From: Ipomoea triloba
Taxonomy: Eukaryota > Streptophyta > Magnoliopsida > Solanales > Convolvulaceae
Length of the DNA stretch: 64,000 bases
Reading direction: 5' to 3'
Assembly: GCF_003576645.1 (NCBI RefSeq)
Contig: NC_044918.1
Coordinates: 23,331,743 to 23,395,742, forward strand
Shown here: positions 1-9,840 of the stretch, in pieces
How the letters are laid out: each line of letters begins with the position of its first letter
How positions within the stretch are numbered: position 1 is the first letter of the stretch
Notes under the pieces: model-generated
What the model was told of the DNA's origin: nothing
Database searches by the model: none
What the model saw: only the letters and a program-made list of their open reading frames with translations
Made by a program: the position numbers and the translations under genes

Positions 1-221
1 AAACAAAAGTAGAAAAAAGAAGTCTCCTTACTAAATATCATATCGATTGTTAGTTATCATGTTTGGGAATGAAGAGTAAGGGATATGTAATACAATTCTT
101 AATTAATACTAACATTTTTAAGTCGATGTACCAAATATATATAATTTATAGAGATTAAATTCAAAGGAAGAGAGAAAGCTCAGATAAATAACATCTATAT
201 TATACAATTCAACAGGTGTTT

Positions 222-498
222 AAAAGACTTTTGTATATATAGTGGTGCAAACTCATTTCTCAAACAAATGTAGGACGAGTGCTTTTATTTTTCACCTTCA
301 TTTTCCAACTCAAATAGTCTACTTTTAAAATCAATTTCTCATTTATTCATTATCCGTTTTGAGCGTACAATATATCACTCTATTTGTTTCACTAGGAAGT
401 ATCCGAATCCACTCTAACCCGGATCGGAATCAGAAGTGAATCCCACATATATTTGTACCACAAAATAGTCAGTTAAATTTAAGCTAAAAATACCAACA
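222..498 (-). mobile_element. Partial Copia-type LTR (family shared with 8884 and 10415)
   Basis: Read on the minus strand this stretch starts TGTTGG at 498 and then follows the same order of motifs as the LTRs at 8884 and 10415: a GGTACAAATATATGTGGG block, a CGCTCAAAACGGATAATG block, a CCCATTTGAGTTGG-like block and a CACCACTATATATACAA block. Similarity fades near 222, so the 3' part of the LTR is missing. No coding sequence of the element is seen beside it. It is a solo or truncated LTR. Confidence 0.7.
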
Positions 499-637
499 TG
501 ATAGACTTAAAATTTTTGGAGTTAAGCCAGCAACATGTTTTTGAAGTCTTTCCCCCTACAAGTATTTGTCTTTTACTTATGGTTGACGTTGTTGGAGTTG
601 CTTGACGTCTTGAACCCATTTCATTTAAAGCTTCTAA

Positions 638-1061
638 GGGGGCGTTTGGTTCAGGTAATCTTACGTTAACATGGTAATCTGAGTCTAGTAATGTTATATT
701 ACTTTGTTTGGTTCGGGTTATGAGATTACTTTGTAATGTTATATTACCTCAAAGCTGATGTGGCGGTAATGTTTCAAGGTAATGTGATTACCCCCATTTT
801 CTTAGATAATCTTAGATTACCTTGAACTATTCCAACTTTGCCCTTGTTAACTAATCCTTATATAATAATATTATTGAGGGTATTATGGTAAATTGACCCA
901 TATAACCTAAAATATAACCCTTAACGAAACAAGGTAATATTATGTTCCACAATCCAAACCAAACACATTAGGTAATCTTACATTCCCAAAATATCTCATT
1001 ACCTTCCTAGAGGTAATCCTATTACCTAGGGTAATCTAAGATTCCGTGAACCAAACGCTCC
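638..1061. mobile_element. PIF/Harbinger (Tourist-like) MITE, 424 bp
   Basis: Terminal inverted repeats of about 25 bp are visible: the left end reads GGGGCGTTTGGTTCAGGTAA and the right end is its near reverse complement, ending TGAACCAAACGCTCC. The element is flanked by TAA at 635-637 and 1062-1064, the 3-bp TWA target duplication typical of PIF/Harbinger. It has no coding capacity. The repeated GGTAATCT motif runs through both halves. Confidence 0.85.
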
Positions 1062-1064
1062 TAA

Positions 1065-1728
1065 AGAGTATAATTGTAATTGTTTTAGAAACAGAGCATC
1101 TATGAGGATGTAAATCATGGTAACTCAGTCAATGTCAGATAGACTTTTATTTACTGTACACAAGAAGCCCCCTCACTTTGACTTGATCTCTGATCATTCT
1201 TCCTAAACTTTACGATGTGACCAACTGAGTTGCTCATGCGAGTACAAAACAATTAATATTGAAGAAAATGCTGTGTATTCTCGTTTTCTACTCCCAACTT
1301 TTACACCCACCCTCAAAATTTTGATGTAGACACTTGTATTGAGACTTACATGAAAAAAATATTTTATCAAAGTCTGTCATATCAGGGAGAAATTTGGAAG
1401 TACATAGTAGAACTCTAATATTAATTAGCCAAACAATTGTGACCATATTGATACGCCCACAATTGACTGATTGAGCAACTAAAAGATAACACTCAACTAA
1501 CCAGGAATATCTGGTAGTCAAAAAGCAAATAATTGCCTCTTTCTTCCACTGGTTGTGCATGATTAGAAGGTAGGACTTCCCTTTATTTATTTAACCCCAA
1601 CATCCCTTATTCCTTAGCATTGTAAACTAAACCAACTACTCCTTATCCCACCCCCTCCTTAGCAGTGTAAACAAAAGTCTATATTATTATCCCACCCCCT
1701 TGGGCCTTGGCTACTTAGCTTGGCAAAT
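1065..1728. other. Upstream region of the NHL gene, no gene seen
   Basis: No ORF with recognisable homology. A stretch at about 1095-1190 (GAGGATGTAAAT... TACTGTACACAAGAAGCC) recurs in diverged form at about 31237-31322. A TTATTTATTTAA stretch near 1583-1594 could serve as a TATA-like region for the gene at 1729, about 130 bp upstream of its ATG, but this is only a possibility. Confidence 0.4.
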
Positions 1729-2382
1729 ATGTCTCAAATAACAGACATTAACAAGTCTCCAAAACACTGTGGCAAGAGAGACTTGAGCATCATTCAAAAG
1801 TTGAGAATCAAGAACAAGATCTTCTACACCATCTTCACATTGCTCCTCTCTATCCTCTCCCTCATATTCCTTGTGTGGCTCACTCTCCATCCCACCAAGC
1901 CACAATTCTCCCTCACACAAGCCGATATCTATCAGCTCAACCTCTCCGCGCCTCGCCTCCTCCTCAACTCCTCCATCCAACTCACCCTCCTCTCCAAGAA
2001 TCCCAACACAAAAGTGGGCATCTACTACGACGAGATCCAAGTTTATGCATCCTACAAGGGGCAACAGATCACTCTCTATACTTCTCTCCCGCCTTTCTAT
2101 CAAGGCCACGGGGAGGCTAACCTTCTCTCGGCTTACCTGCAGGCTGGGAATGGCCTCCCCGTGGCTCCTTCTTTTAGCTATCAAGTCCAGCGTGACCAGA
2201 GCGCTGGACAGCTAGTTTTGATGCTTAAGGTGAATGGGAAGCTGAGATGGAAGGTGGGGACTTGGGTTTCGGGGAAATATAGGTTTAATGTAAACTGTGT
2301 TGCCATCTTGCCTTTTGGAGCTTCCATGCCATCTGGTCCATTGATTTCTAAGCAGGGAACTCAGTGCTCCACTTCAATTTAA
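1729..2382 (+). CDS. NDR1/HIN1-like (NHL / LEA_2) membrane protein
   Basis: Single-exon gene, 217 residues from the ATG at 1729; the frame is open a little further up, but only with TTG. Seen: a basic N-terminus (residues 15-30), one hydrophobic segment at about 31-52, then a LEA_2-type beta domain. Family hallmarks are NPNTKVGIYYD (91-101), PFYQGH (122-127) and a KVGTWVSGKYRFNVNC block (175-190). Cys190 and Cys213 sit near the C-terminus. Known for the family: NHL/YLS9-type proteins are plasma-membrane or secretory-membrane proteins linked to defence and senescence. The most likely topology is N-terminus in the cytosol with the beta domain outside or in the lumen. Length matches the family (about 200-250). 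No frame damage, so it is probably functional. The exact NHL subgroup cannot be fixed here. Confidence 0.92.
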   Translation: MSQITDINKSPKHCGKRDLSIIQKLRIKNKIFYTIFTLLLSILSLIFLVWLTLHPTKPQFSLTQADIYQLNLSAPRLLLNSSIQLTLLSKNPNTKVGIYYDEIQVYASYKGQQITLYTSLPPFYQGHGEANLLSAYLQAGNGLPVAPSFSYQVQRDQSAGQLVLMLKVNGKLRWKVGTWVSGKYRFNVNCVAILPFGASMPSGPLISKQGTQCSTSI

Positions 2383-3049
2383 GATAATTAATACTTGCTA
2401 TAGCTACCATGCATCTTAATTATGTTATTACTAGTTCTTATAGAGTTATAGTATGTATGTAGTTTATCATATCATCAGTCTTTCCTAAATAATTAATTTT
2501 ATTTCTTGACTCTTATATTGTAAATCAGATTATTATATATATGAATGGAATTTCTTATGGTATATAGTTCAGTTCCCAACACATATATATTTAGCATTAT
2601 ACAGTGATGTTGCATTTTATGGTGGATTTTGAAAGTGAAGACCTCTTTTGCTGCTTTAGTATTACAAAGATGGGATAAGAAAAGCAAGATTCTTGGCTAT
2701 TCTTTCGTATGCATCATGGGTGTTGGGCGGAGCTACGAGGATTATTGGGCGGAGGCTCGGTAAAGGCCAAGTCCATCAATAATCAATTGGTGGCTAGGGG
2801 ATTATTGGGTGGATGTCAGTGAAAAGTCAATTCCAACACCATGCTTCTTGAAAATGTAATGGTGGTTTATAAGGAAATAAACTTGCTCATCCGTTATAGG
2901 TTCGAATAACATTAAGAGCAAAAACTGTATGTGCACTTAATGACAGGTGTTGGGACGGGCCGGGAATTCTTGAGCAGAGGCTGATAAAGGGTCAAATCCA
3001 ACAACATGTCTCTTAAAATTGTAATGGAAATCTATAAGCTAGCTACTTA
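2383..3049 (+). repeat. 3' flank of NHL with a diverged direct repeat of about 230 bp
   Basis: After the stop codon, A+T-rich sequence continues to about 2700. Two related blocks follow. The first (about 2718-2875) runs GGTGTTGGGCGG... GTAAAGGCC... AATGTAATGGTGG. The second (about 2946-3040) runs GGTGTTGGGACGGG... GATAAAGGGTC... AATTGTAATGG. They look like a decayed tandem duplication of non-coding DNA. No conserved protein is recognised. Confidence 0.5.
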
Positions 3050-3384
3050 GAGCATCCACATTAATGCATAATTGGTGGTTTATGTCAGAGAATCATCCAA
3101 CTTGGCATAAGAGAAGGGAGGAGAGAGAGGGAGTGGGAAGCATCTGTAAGGGTTTGGGTTTATGGCAGAAAATGGGACCCAGGCGTTACTAAATTCACAT
3201 GTACAAGGTCGCCTTACAATTGAGCCCAGCGGGCACGTGCACTGCTGAGTGCGTCCAGAGCTCCTGACATTTTTTTTTTAAAATCAGATTCTTTTTTTCA
3301 TCCCCTTCCATTTTCTCTTTTTTAATCACATTTACAAAAACTCCTTAATAATAACCGCGAAAAAACTCCATTGATAAGGATGCT
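3050..3384. mobile_element. MITE with AGCATCC ends and TTA target duplication
   Basis: Left end GAGCATCCACATTAATG and right end CCATTGATAAGGATGCT are imperfect inverted repeats. TTA is found on both sides (3047-3049 and 3385-3387), which fits a PIF/Harbinger-type insertion. About 335 bp, non-coding. A G-rich middle part (about 3100-3250) is unlike the A+T-rich flanks. Confidence 0.6.
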
Positions 3385-3939
3385 TTATAAAGCCAAGAGG
3401 CTTTTTTTCTCTTGAAATAAACAACTCCTAGGTATCATGACACTGTACATAGATATTGGTTTTCTGCCATATGTGAAATGGTTTCATCTGCATTTGCAAG
3501 AGAAAAGTTGTATAAGGAATTAGAAGCAATGGCATTTGTACACGACTGCTATCTTTTTATTGAAATCACAAATTTTCCGACGAAAAGTTGAAACATTATT
3601 ACAAGAAACATACTTTTGGTTTTGGAAATTAAATGTCAGACCCACTTCAATAATTTGCATGAAGTTTCGTGCAGCTAGTGTTTGTTTTGGGGCACGAAAG
3701 TGGCACCCACAACTAAGTCCACAAGACATCTTTTACATACACTTAGAATATGCTTGATTGGATGAAAAATAAAATTTGAGAAAACATTATATTTTATTGT
3801 TCGGTTCATAAAATTTATTTTTCACAGGAAGTACAATTTCTCTAATTTTAAGAAAAAAAAATTCTTTGACAAACATTAATATATATTTTGTTTTCTGTGA
3901 AATTTGTTTTCTTTGCTCACTTGGTAGGACAACTAACTT

Positions 3940-3941
<2 letters not shown>

Positions 3942-3986
<45 letters not shown>

Positions 3987-3988
3987 GT
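3942..3988 (+). repeat. (ATT)n microsatellite
   Basis: About 15 uninterrupted ATT units. It creates a spurious poly-tyrosine reading frame. Confidence 0.97.
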
Positions 3989-4695
3989 GTAAGGGTATGG
4001 ATATTGCTTTTTATACTTATTATTCCTTACATTCTAAACCAAACCAAACAATAGTATCAATATTTCAAGTAATTTCTTTTCCACCAACTAAACAATAGAA
4101 TCAATCTTCCTGATAATTTCCTTTTAATGGAATTTCAATTCATTCCTCAAATATTGTTTTGCAAACTAAATGGCCTGTAATATTTTCTAGGAATAATTAT
4201 AAAATACGCCACTGAACTACAAAAGAAAATATAATTGGATCATCCAATTGCAATTGAGTCATTGAACAGTCTAAAATTATGCAATTAAATTAAAATTGAC
4301 TTGTTCCTCCGATTACCGCTAACATGGCAATCATCCCACTAAAAAATTTTATTTTTAATTTATTTTAATAATTTTAAATAAAATAAAGGGAAAATGACAT
4401 ATTTTTCCTCTTAATTGTAAGCTTATAGCAATTTTCCTCCTAAATTATTCATATATCTACATTAGCCTCCTCAATTATTTCAAAAGTAATTATTTATTGC
4501 CCTCCATTAAATAGGTGTTTGGGATGTTAAAAATATGGGTAAAACTGGTATTTCACTTGCTTTCCTTCTCTAATACTACTCCATTATAAGAGGCTAAATA
4601 CAACTCCAATAAGGATATGATAATGTTTAGATCATTTTCACAACTCAAGTGAAATACCAATTTTATTCTTATTTTTAATGTCACAAATCTAGTCA
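3989..4695. other. A+T-rich DNA with foldback remnants, no gene
   Basis: Contains phrases typical of MULE-like foldback elements (for example ACTGAACTACAAAAG at about 4211 and TTTCCTCCTAAATTATTC at about 4432), but I could not pair both ends of any element. No protein homology is recognised. Confidence 0.4.
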
Positions 4696-4850
4696 AAGAC
4701 TTTGTGGTCTAGTGGCAATTGGTTTACACTCCCACATGGAAGGGATTAGGTTCGAGCCTCAGTGAATGCGACTGTTGACTCTTTGTGCCGGCTGTTGACT
4801 CTTTGTGCTTCAGGTTGAGAAAGTAACTATGCATAGATAGGGAGTAGGTT
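4696..4850 (+). mobile_element. tRNA-derived SINE-like element
   Basis: A Pol III box A (TGGTCTAGTGGCAATTGG, 4705-4722) is followed by a box B (GGTTCGAGCC, 4749-4758) at tRNA-like spacing, as in plant SINEs. A 17-bp phrase CTGTTGACTCTTTGTGC is repeated with a 20-bp period at 4772 and 4792. The 3' end is unclear because a plastid insertion begins next to it. No intact tRNA cloverleaf is formed, so this is not a functional tRNA. Confidence 0.6.
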
Positions 4851-4859
4851 ACAATTTGG

Positions 4860-5265
4860 TCATTTTGAGAGAAAAAGGATTCAATCCTTTTTAGAAATAA
4901 AGTTTTTGATCGGCATACGAACCAAGCCCAAGGATCCTTTAACTGTATAAAGGGTATTAAAACGAATCACACTTTTACCACTAAACTATACCCGCTACAA
5001 TCCGATTATTGTATACAAATATACCTTTTGTCGAACAGGGGAATTTCGATACTCAAAATAGGGTCATCACAAAATCGTTTTTCGTGGGGAGAGTCAAATT
5101 CAATTTGAATATATTTAAATATTACGAACATTCAATAGAATATAATTCTAATATAATATAGAATAATAAATAATATAAGAACTAATAAACATTTTTTTTA
5201 TTTCTAACTCTTTATTTAGAATTCGTTGGAACAAAAAAAGGCCCAGCTAAGTACTGACCATTTTA
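4860..5265 (-). mobile_element. Nuclear plastid DNA insertion (NUPT) from the trnS-trnG region
   Basis: On the minus strand this segment reads as chloroplast DNA: trnS-trnG spacer, trnG-UCC exon 1, then the start of its group II intron. The intron includes the stretch CCGATCAAAAACTTTATTTC and a GGATTGAATCC palindrome. Plastid-like sequence ends near 4860 without exon 2 of the tRNA. The segment does not sit in a plastid genome here: a SINE-like element lies on one side, a hAT-like end on the other, and a nuclear U2 gene 1.2 kb away. It is therefore a transferred fragment. The boundaries are approximate. Confidence 0.8.
4973..4995 (-). pseudogene. trnG-UCC: Plastid trnG-UCC 5' exon (isolated)
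   Basis: The 23-nt first exon (GCGGGTATAGTTTAGTGG followed by TAAAA) is unaltered as far as I recall the plastid gene. It is followed directly by the group II intron 5' end GTGTGATTCG (plus-strand 4963-4972). The second exon and most of the intron are absent, so no functional tRNA can be made. Confidence 0.85.
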
Positions 5266-5294
5266 ACTTTCTGCCCAAAACACTTCTATACAAT

Positions 5295-5460
5295 TAGGGG
5301 TGTGCATTCGGTTAACCAAACTGAAATATCAAAACTGAATTAACCTAACTTGTCAAACCCTTTAACCGTTAATCGAACCGAAGTTTCTATTTTCGAATTA
5401 ACCGAACCATTTTTTTTGATTAATCGGTTGGTTAACCGATTAACCGAAGTTTTAAAACAA
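5295..5460 (+). mobile_element. hAT-like terminal fragment
   Basis: Starts TAGGGGTGTGCATTCGG and continues with repeated AACCGAAC/CGGTTAAC motifs, the pattern seen at ends of plant hAT (Ac-like) elements and related MITEs. The element at 62355 begins in a similar way. I do not see a matching opposite end, so this is an incomplete element or a lone terminus. Confidence 0.45.
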
Positions 5461-5870
5461 AATTTGAAATTCGTGAGGCAGCAGCCTGAAAACAAACTTA
5501 TGTATCTTCCGTGTTGAAGTCTTAGGCAAATCCTCAAACACAACAGTCCTAGGTGCCATATATGATAGAATAATTATTATTACTGTGTGACCTATTATTA
5601 TGGCTTATAAATATTTATTTATGTTTAATAATAAAATAATTCTATTGGCCAGTTAAAGATAACTAGCAATTCAACTGCTTAATAACTTCTCACATTGATG
5701 GAATGTGAGATAGTTATAACCAACCTTCTGTAAAAACTATTCAAAAAAAAAAAACTTATGTAAAAATTAAGATTCTCTCTACCTCAGAGTTCTTAAGCTA
5801 AGGGAATGCTCAAGGTCTGGAAGGAGAAATCAAGTCTCCAGTGTTCAAGCATCTGCAGGGAAAGCCATGT

Positions 5871-6025
5871 CTATGTAATTTGTATTATATTTGGTCCTTG
5901 ATTATTACTATTTTCAAATTATGTGCAAACTATGTAATTTGTATCACATTTGGTCCTTGACTATTAAATGTGATGCAAATTACATAGTCCCGCGCCTAAT
6001 TTGAAAATATTAATAATTAATGACT
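5871..6025. repeat. Foldback sequence with 23-bp arms
   Basis: Arms at 5929-5951 and 5966-5988 are inverted copies with one mismatch and a 14-nt loop. Outside them, GGTCCTTGATTATTAC and its approximate reverse complement extend the foldback. Likely a decayed MITE; no terminal duplication identified. Confidence 0.6.
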
Positions 6026-6448
6026 AAATTTGATGCATGTACAATAGTCAAGAAACTAAAAGTGAATTTTTTTTAGTTGAAAGTACATTATTTGTGTACT
6101 AAATGCATATGATTTTATACTCCTATCCGACAAACCCATTTTATGAATCAAGTTGATTGAAATTATTTTTAATTTAATTTTTCATAATATTAAATTTAGA
6201 ATTAATATGTAAAATTTATATATTTAGAAAACACAAGTTCAAATTTAAAAATTATAAGAAAATACTAATAAAAATAAGTAGAATTGATTTGATCAATAAA
6301 TAATAAGTAAAATAATATATTCTCAATACACGATAACACGAATAATATATGTTCAAATAATTAACTTTATGTTTTCAAATATAATAAGCGGGCTAAGACT
6401 TCATTCAACATAATAGGGCCAAAGGGAATTTCTAACGGGTTAAAAGCT

Positions 6449-6462
6449 TTGGACTTGGATTG
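6449..6462 (-). terminator. U2 snRNA 3' box
   Basis: On the minus strand CAATCCAAGTCCAA fits the plant snRNA 3'-end formation signal CA-N(3-10)-AGTNNAA. It begins at the base directly after the predicted 196-nt U2 transcript. Confidence 0.85.
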
Positions 6463-6658
6463 GTAGGTTACGCCAGGCCGAGGCAATAGTGCAACACCAA
6501 GGCGACGTGCTAAGGTCCAGGCAGCAAGCTACCTTATTGGGCCTTCACCTAAAACAAATAGAGTTAATATCGTGTGGACCATTGGCCCACGTATCAGATA
6601 TTAAACTGATAAGAACAGATACTACACTTGATCTTAGCCAAAAGGCCGAGAAAGGTAT
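6463..6658 (-). ncRNA. U2: U2 small nuclear RNA
   Basis: The minus strand from 6658 reads ATACCTTTCTCGGCCTTTTG and continues with the branch-site recognition region (GTGTAGTATCTGTTCTTATC), the TTTAATATCTGATACG stem and a GTGGGCC/GGTCCAC stem-loop. The Sm-site region follows (GATATTAACTCTATTTGTTTT), then the 3' stem-loops. U2 base-pairs with the intron branch point and U6 in the spliceosome. The 5' half is the ultra-conserved part and shows no damage that I can see. The length of 196 nt matches plant U2, and all three expected control elements are present, so this is likely an active gene rather than one of the many U2 pseudogenes. Confidence 0.95.
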
Positions 6659-6683
6659 GACTAAAAATGATAACAGCCTGCTT

Positions 6684-6692
6684 GTTTTATAG
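6684..6692 (-). promoter_or_regulatory. TATA box of the U2 gene
   Basis: Minus strand CTATAAAAC, about 27-34 bp upstream of the U2 start at 6658. In plant snRNA genes the USE-TATA distance sets polymerase choice. Here the centres are about 42 bp apart (four helical turns), the Pol II arrangement expected for U2. Confidence 0.85.
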
Positions 6693-6724
6693 TGTTTGAC
6701 AGGCATGCGCTCACTCTTTGCAAC

Positions 6725-6735
6725 CGATGTGGGAC
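6725..6735 (-). promoter_or_regulatory. Upstream sequence element (USE) of the U2 gene
   Basis: Minus strand GTCCCACATCG is an exact match to the plant snRNA USE consensus RTCCCACATCG, about 70 bp upstream of the transcript start. Confidence 0.93.
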
Positions 6736-7534
6736 GAAATTAGCAGTAGCTGGTGAACATGTCTGCATTATTCTGGTGGCTGCTGCTCATCTTTATGCAT
6801 CTGCATTGTCTTACAAAAGGCTGCCAAAGGTCCCCATTCATACAATCTATAAATGAACGTACAAGATAATTAATCAAACTCGAACACTAGAAATCCAATA
6901 CTTAGGAGGAACAAAGGCTTGGGCAAGTAAGGTGAGACCGGTTTCGATAATGTGCCTATGATGTCTTTCTATACGCCTATTTGTCTATGTGCATAAGCAC
7001 ATGATTGTCGATGACGATTTATCCTTAGGCTGACAAAGAACTTGTCTAATTTTTTGTATCCTCCCCCTAGATCATACTGAACGGCTTTAATTTTACAAGA
7101 AAAAGTTCGCTCAACCAATTTTTGAAACTTATTATGAAATATTGTATAGATATATGTCTTTAATTTCATGAGAAATAACTGTGTATACAGATGGTTCCTA
7201 TGGACTCTATGCTCTAATAGAGAGATAGACTAATGTTCATCACATGAAATCGTGTCAGGAAAAGGCACATTCAATTCATGGATGAAAATAGTTACAAGGC
7301 GAGGTGGATTAGGAATTGAATACTACAGCAAAGAAGACAAAGACGTTGCAGACTGTACTATCTCTATAAGCAATACCTTCAGATCACCTTTTGATTTGGG
7401 CGGCCAATACATCAGAAACCAACATTGAATTTATATACCTTTGTCGGATCAATTGCTAAAATTATCCAAGCATCATCATAATGTAAAATTACATCACGTG
7501 AAAATTTTGGTAGCTAAGAAAACGTTAGGTGTGC

Positions 7535-7538
<4 letters not shown>
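6736..7538. other. Intergenic DNA, nothing recognised
   Basis: Upstream of the U2 promoter. Moderate base composition, no ORF with recognisable homology, and no repeat termini seen. Confidence 0.4.

Positions 7539-7569
<31 letters not shown>
7539..7569. repeat. (TA)n microsatellite at a Helitron terminus
   Basis: About 15 TA units end directly at the CTAG terminus of the Helitron on the minus strand. Confidence 0.95.
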
Positions 7570-7570
<1 letters not shown>

Positions 7571-8375
7571 TAGTTTTATACGCGCATTGCGCGAATGGGT
7601 TAATGCCCAATGTTTATATTTAAATAAATATTTGAAAGTATATCAATGCAAAATTATATAGGAGAAGTTTATACATGGTTAATTGAATGTCGAATTTTTT
7701 TATTTAAATATCTAACTCAAAGTATATGAATCCAAGATAATGTAGAAAATTCATTATAATTATTACTAAAATAAATGTTTGCAACCTTGTAAAATCGATA
7801 GTCTAAATATTTGGTCAGTCTAAATAAATACGGAGTACTACTATAACTTTGATATTTAATTACAAGATATTGTAAAAATAAGATAATGGACAATGTAATG
7901 AATATCAATTGATAAATTTGAATGTAAAGAATCTTTGCATGAGAGAAAATAAAGACAATATAACTAATGAAATTATTTCTCTTATTTAATTTAATTTTTT
8001 GATAATGAATAATTTTTTCAAATAAAGGTATTGTAGACACATAATTCTAAATTAAAGAAATACATATGTATCATTTTTTGTTGTAGCTACTAATTTATTT
8101 AATTTAATAAGAGTAAAATAGAGTGAGAAACTTAATTATGTCAAATTTGATTGAGATGAGGTTCGAACCTAAGACCTTTCTTATAGAAATTAATGGGTAA
8201 GTTAAAAATAAGGTTAAATTAGGTAATCTCTATTAATAATATTAATATGAATTATTTTAACCATCTATTTGATTAAATAATTCATCTGAACCATCCATTT
8301 GATTAAATAATTTGATTGCCATTTTTTCTACCCATTTTAGGTCTAACTCTCATTGGCTCTTATTAGTATAGTATA
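7570..8375 (-). mobile_element. Non-autonomous Helitron, about 0.8 kb
   Basis: On the minus strand the 3' end is a CGCGC/GCGCG hairpin (plus-strand CGCGCATTGCGCG at 7581-7593) followed after a short spacer by CTAG at 7570 and a flanking T, the Helitron signature. The 5' region begins near 8375 with ACTATACTAATAAGAGCC, shared with the copy at 22321. No Rep/helicase coding is present. A small frame (about 7717-8040) is shared with the copy at 22772 but matches nothing known and looks like conserved non-coding sequence. Confidence 0.75.
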
Positions 8376-8387
8376 TATATATACATA

Positions 8388-8850
8388 CTAGTATTTTCTA
8401 CGCGCGATGCGCGAAAACTTATGCTCAATATTACAATATTAATAAATAAAAATAATTAAAATGTATAATTCAAATTATATATACACAAATAATATATGTA
8501 TTTTATACACACATATATGATTTTACCATTCATAGAAATTTAATTAAAATATAATCAACCATTAAATAGAAATTAATAATTATAATAAAATGACAATTAA
8601 AGAATAGGAAAAAGATATGATAGATATAGGTGTAGGGTAATAGTGATGGAGTTAAAACTAACGGTGTTATAACGGTGTAAGGGTAGTTTTGTATAACAAG
8701 AATGTAGTAGGGACAATTTTGTCTAATAACATTGAAGTGTACAACATTTAAAGTAAAATGTACACATTTATTAGCATCCAAAAAGAGGGACATAAATCAA
8801 GGATATAACCTTGATTGAGACTTATTATGTTTTTAGATATATAAAACACT
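8388..8850 (-). mobile_element. Second Helitron-like element, directly adjacent
   Basis: Minus-strand 3' end with hairpin (CGCGCGATGCGCG at 8401-8413), short spacer and CTAG at 8388-8391. The interior differs from the neighbour at 7570. The 5' end is not certain; a candidate is near 8840, where the minus strand reads TCTAAAAACATAATAAG. Two Helitrons in the same orientation, 3' end next to 5' end, is a known habit of Helitrons. Confidence 0.6.
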
Positions 8851-8883
8851 TAAGTGAGAATAGGCATCCAAAAGAAAAACAAG

Positions 8884-9240
8884 TGTTGGAAAATAGCATA
8901 AAATGATATTTTAAGTAGTTATTTTGTGATACAAATATATGTAGGGTCCACTTTCAATTTGACTCGGGTTAACGTGGATTCCGGTTTTTCTTAGTGAGAC
9001 TAAAAGATCAATATATTCTACGCTCAAAACGGATAATGGGTGAATGAGAAATTGATTCTCAAAGTAAACCCATTTGAGTTGAAAAATTAAGGTGAAAAGG
9101 CGTGTAAGTAATCATTGTCCCACATTGCAAAAAGAAGTGAATTTCCATCACTAATCACTATACATACAATACCCTTTTAAAATGAGTTTGAATTATGTGG
9201 CTTAGAGGTTTTCTCTTATGGGTAGGGGTTGCAAAATTTA
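8884..9240 (+). mobile_element. 5' LTR (partial) of a Copia element
   Basis: Starts TGTTGGAA at 8884 and aligns along its length with the LTR at 10415: GGTACAAATATATG-like block, CGCTCAAAACGGATAATG, CCCATTTGAGTTG, TCCCACATT and CTTTTAAAATGAG. Similarity stops near 9240, so the end of the LTR and almost the whole internal region were lost. The 9240-9475 stretch that follows matches nothing I know. Confidence 0.75.
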
Positions 9241-9479
9241 CAAAAATGTTATCATGTGTTCTAAAAAAAGAAAATCATCAAAACCATGTGATTGTACATT
9301 ATTTAAGATGCTATCATTACTAAACTTTCAAGTTTGTAATTTTTATAAAACGTATCCCGCTATTAAAAATTATAAAATTGACCCCGTATTTTTTTACTAA
9401 CACCCTCAACCATTGATGAATAATGATGGATGGTTTAGATTAATCTTCACTTATTTATGGGAGGTATATAGCCAAATCT

Positions 9480-9840
9480 TCATATCAAACTGTGATAGCC
9501 AAATCAACTATGGAATATGAGCTGGTAGTCTTAGACAAATGTTGTGAATAGGCTGAATGACTACACTATTTTCTCGAGGATATTTCTTACTCGGAAAAAG
9601 CTATACCTCTAATCTGTGTGCATCGCGATAGTCAAACTACAATTGGCAGGGTACAAAGTAATATGTAATGGTAAGTCTAGATATATACATCGTAGACATA
9701 GTACCATTAAACAACTTCTCACAATGGGTGTTATCTTTGTTGAGTACGTAAAGTCAAAGGATAATATAGCAGATCCGCTAACCAAAGGGTTGAGCAAATT
9801 AAAGATGTTGTCGAGAAGTTGGCATAAGAATTGGGTCTAA
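9480..9840 (+). pseudogene. Copia RNase H C-terminal fragment
   Basis: Translation gives the end of a Copia polyprotein: AKSTMEYELVVLDKCCE, a HRDSQTTIG segment (RNase H acidic residue in place), GKSRYIHRRHSTIKQLL and VKSKDNIADPLTKGLSK. In-frame stops at the CCE(stop)AE(stop) segment and a frameshift near 9665 break it. It lies between two LTRs of one family (8884 and 10415), so it is the residue of the same element. Confidence 0.88.

Noticed and set aside
1711..2184. 157-codon minus-strand frame opposite the NHL gene
   Set aside because: It is a shadow of the NHL coding sequence; the plus-strand product has clear family motifs while this one has none.
3866..4054. Frame with a poly-tyrosine tract
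   Set aside because: Produced by the (ATT)n microsatellite.
4973..4995. Functional tRNA-Gly gene
   Set aside because: Only the first exon of the plastid split gene is present; no second exon or T-arm.
6489..6692. 67-codon plus-strand frame
   Set aside because: It runs antisense through the U2 snRNA gene; the RNA gene explains the conservation.
7717..8040. 107-codon minus-strand frame conserved at 22772-22981
   Set aside because: Conserved between copies because both are parts of the same Helitron family. The protein is low-complexity (Ile/Tyr-rich) and frame conservation extends no further than DNA conservation.
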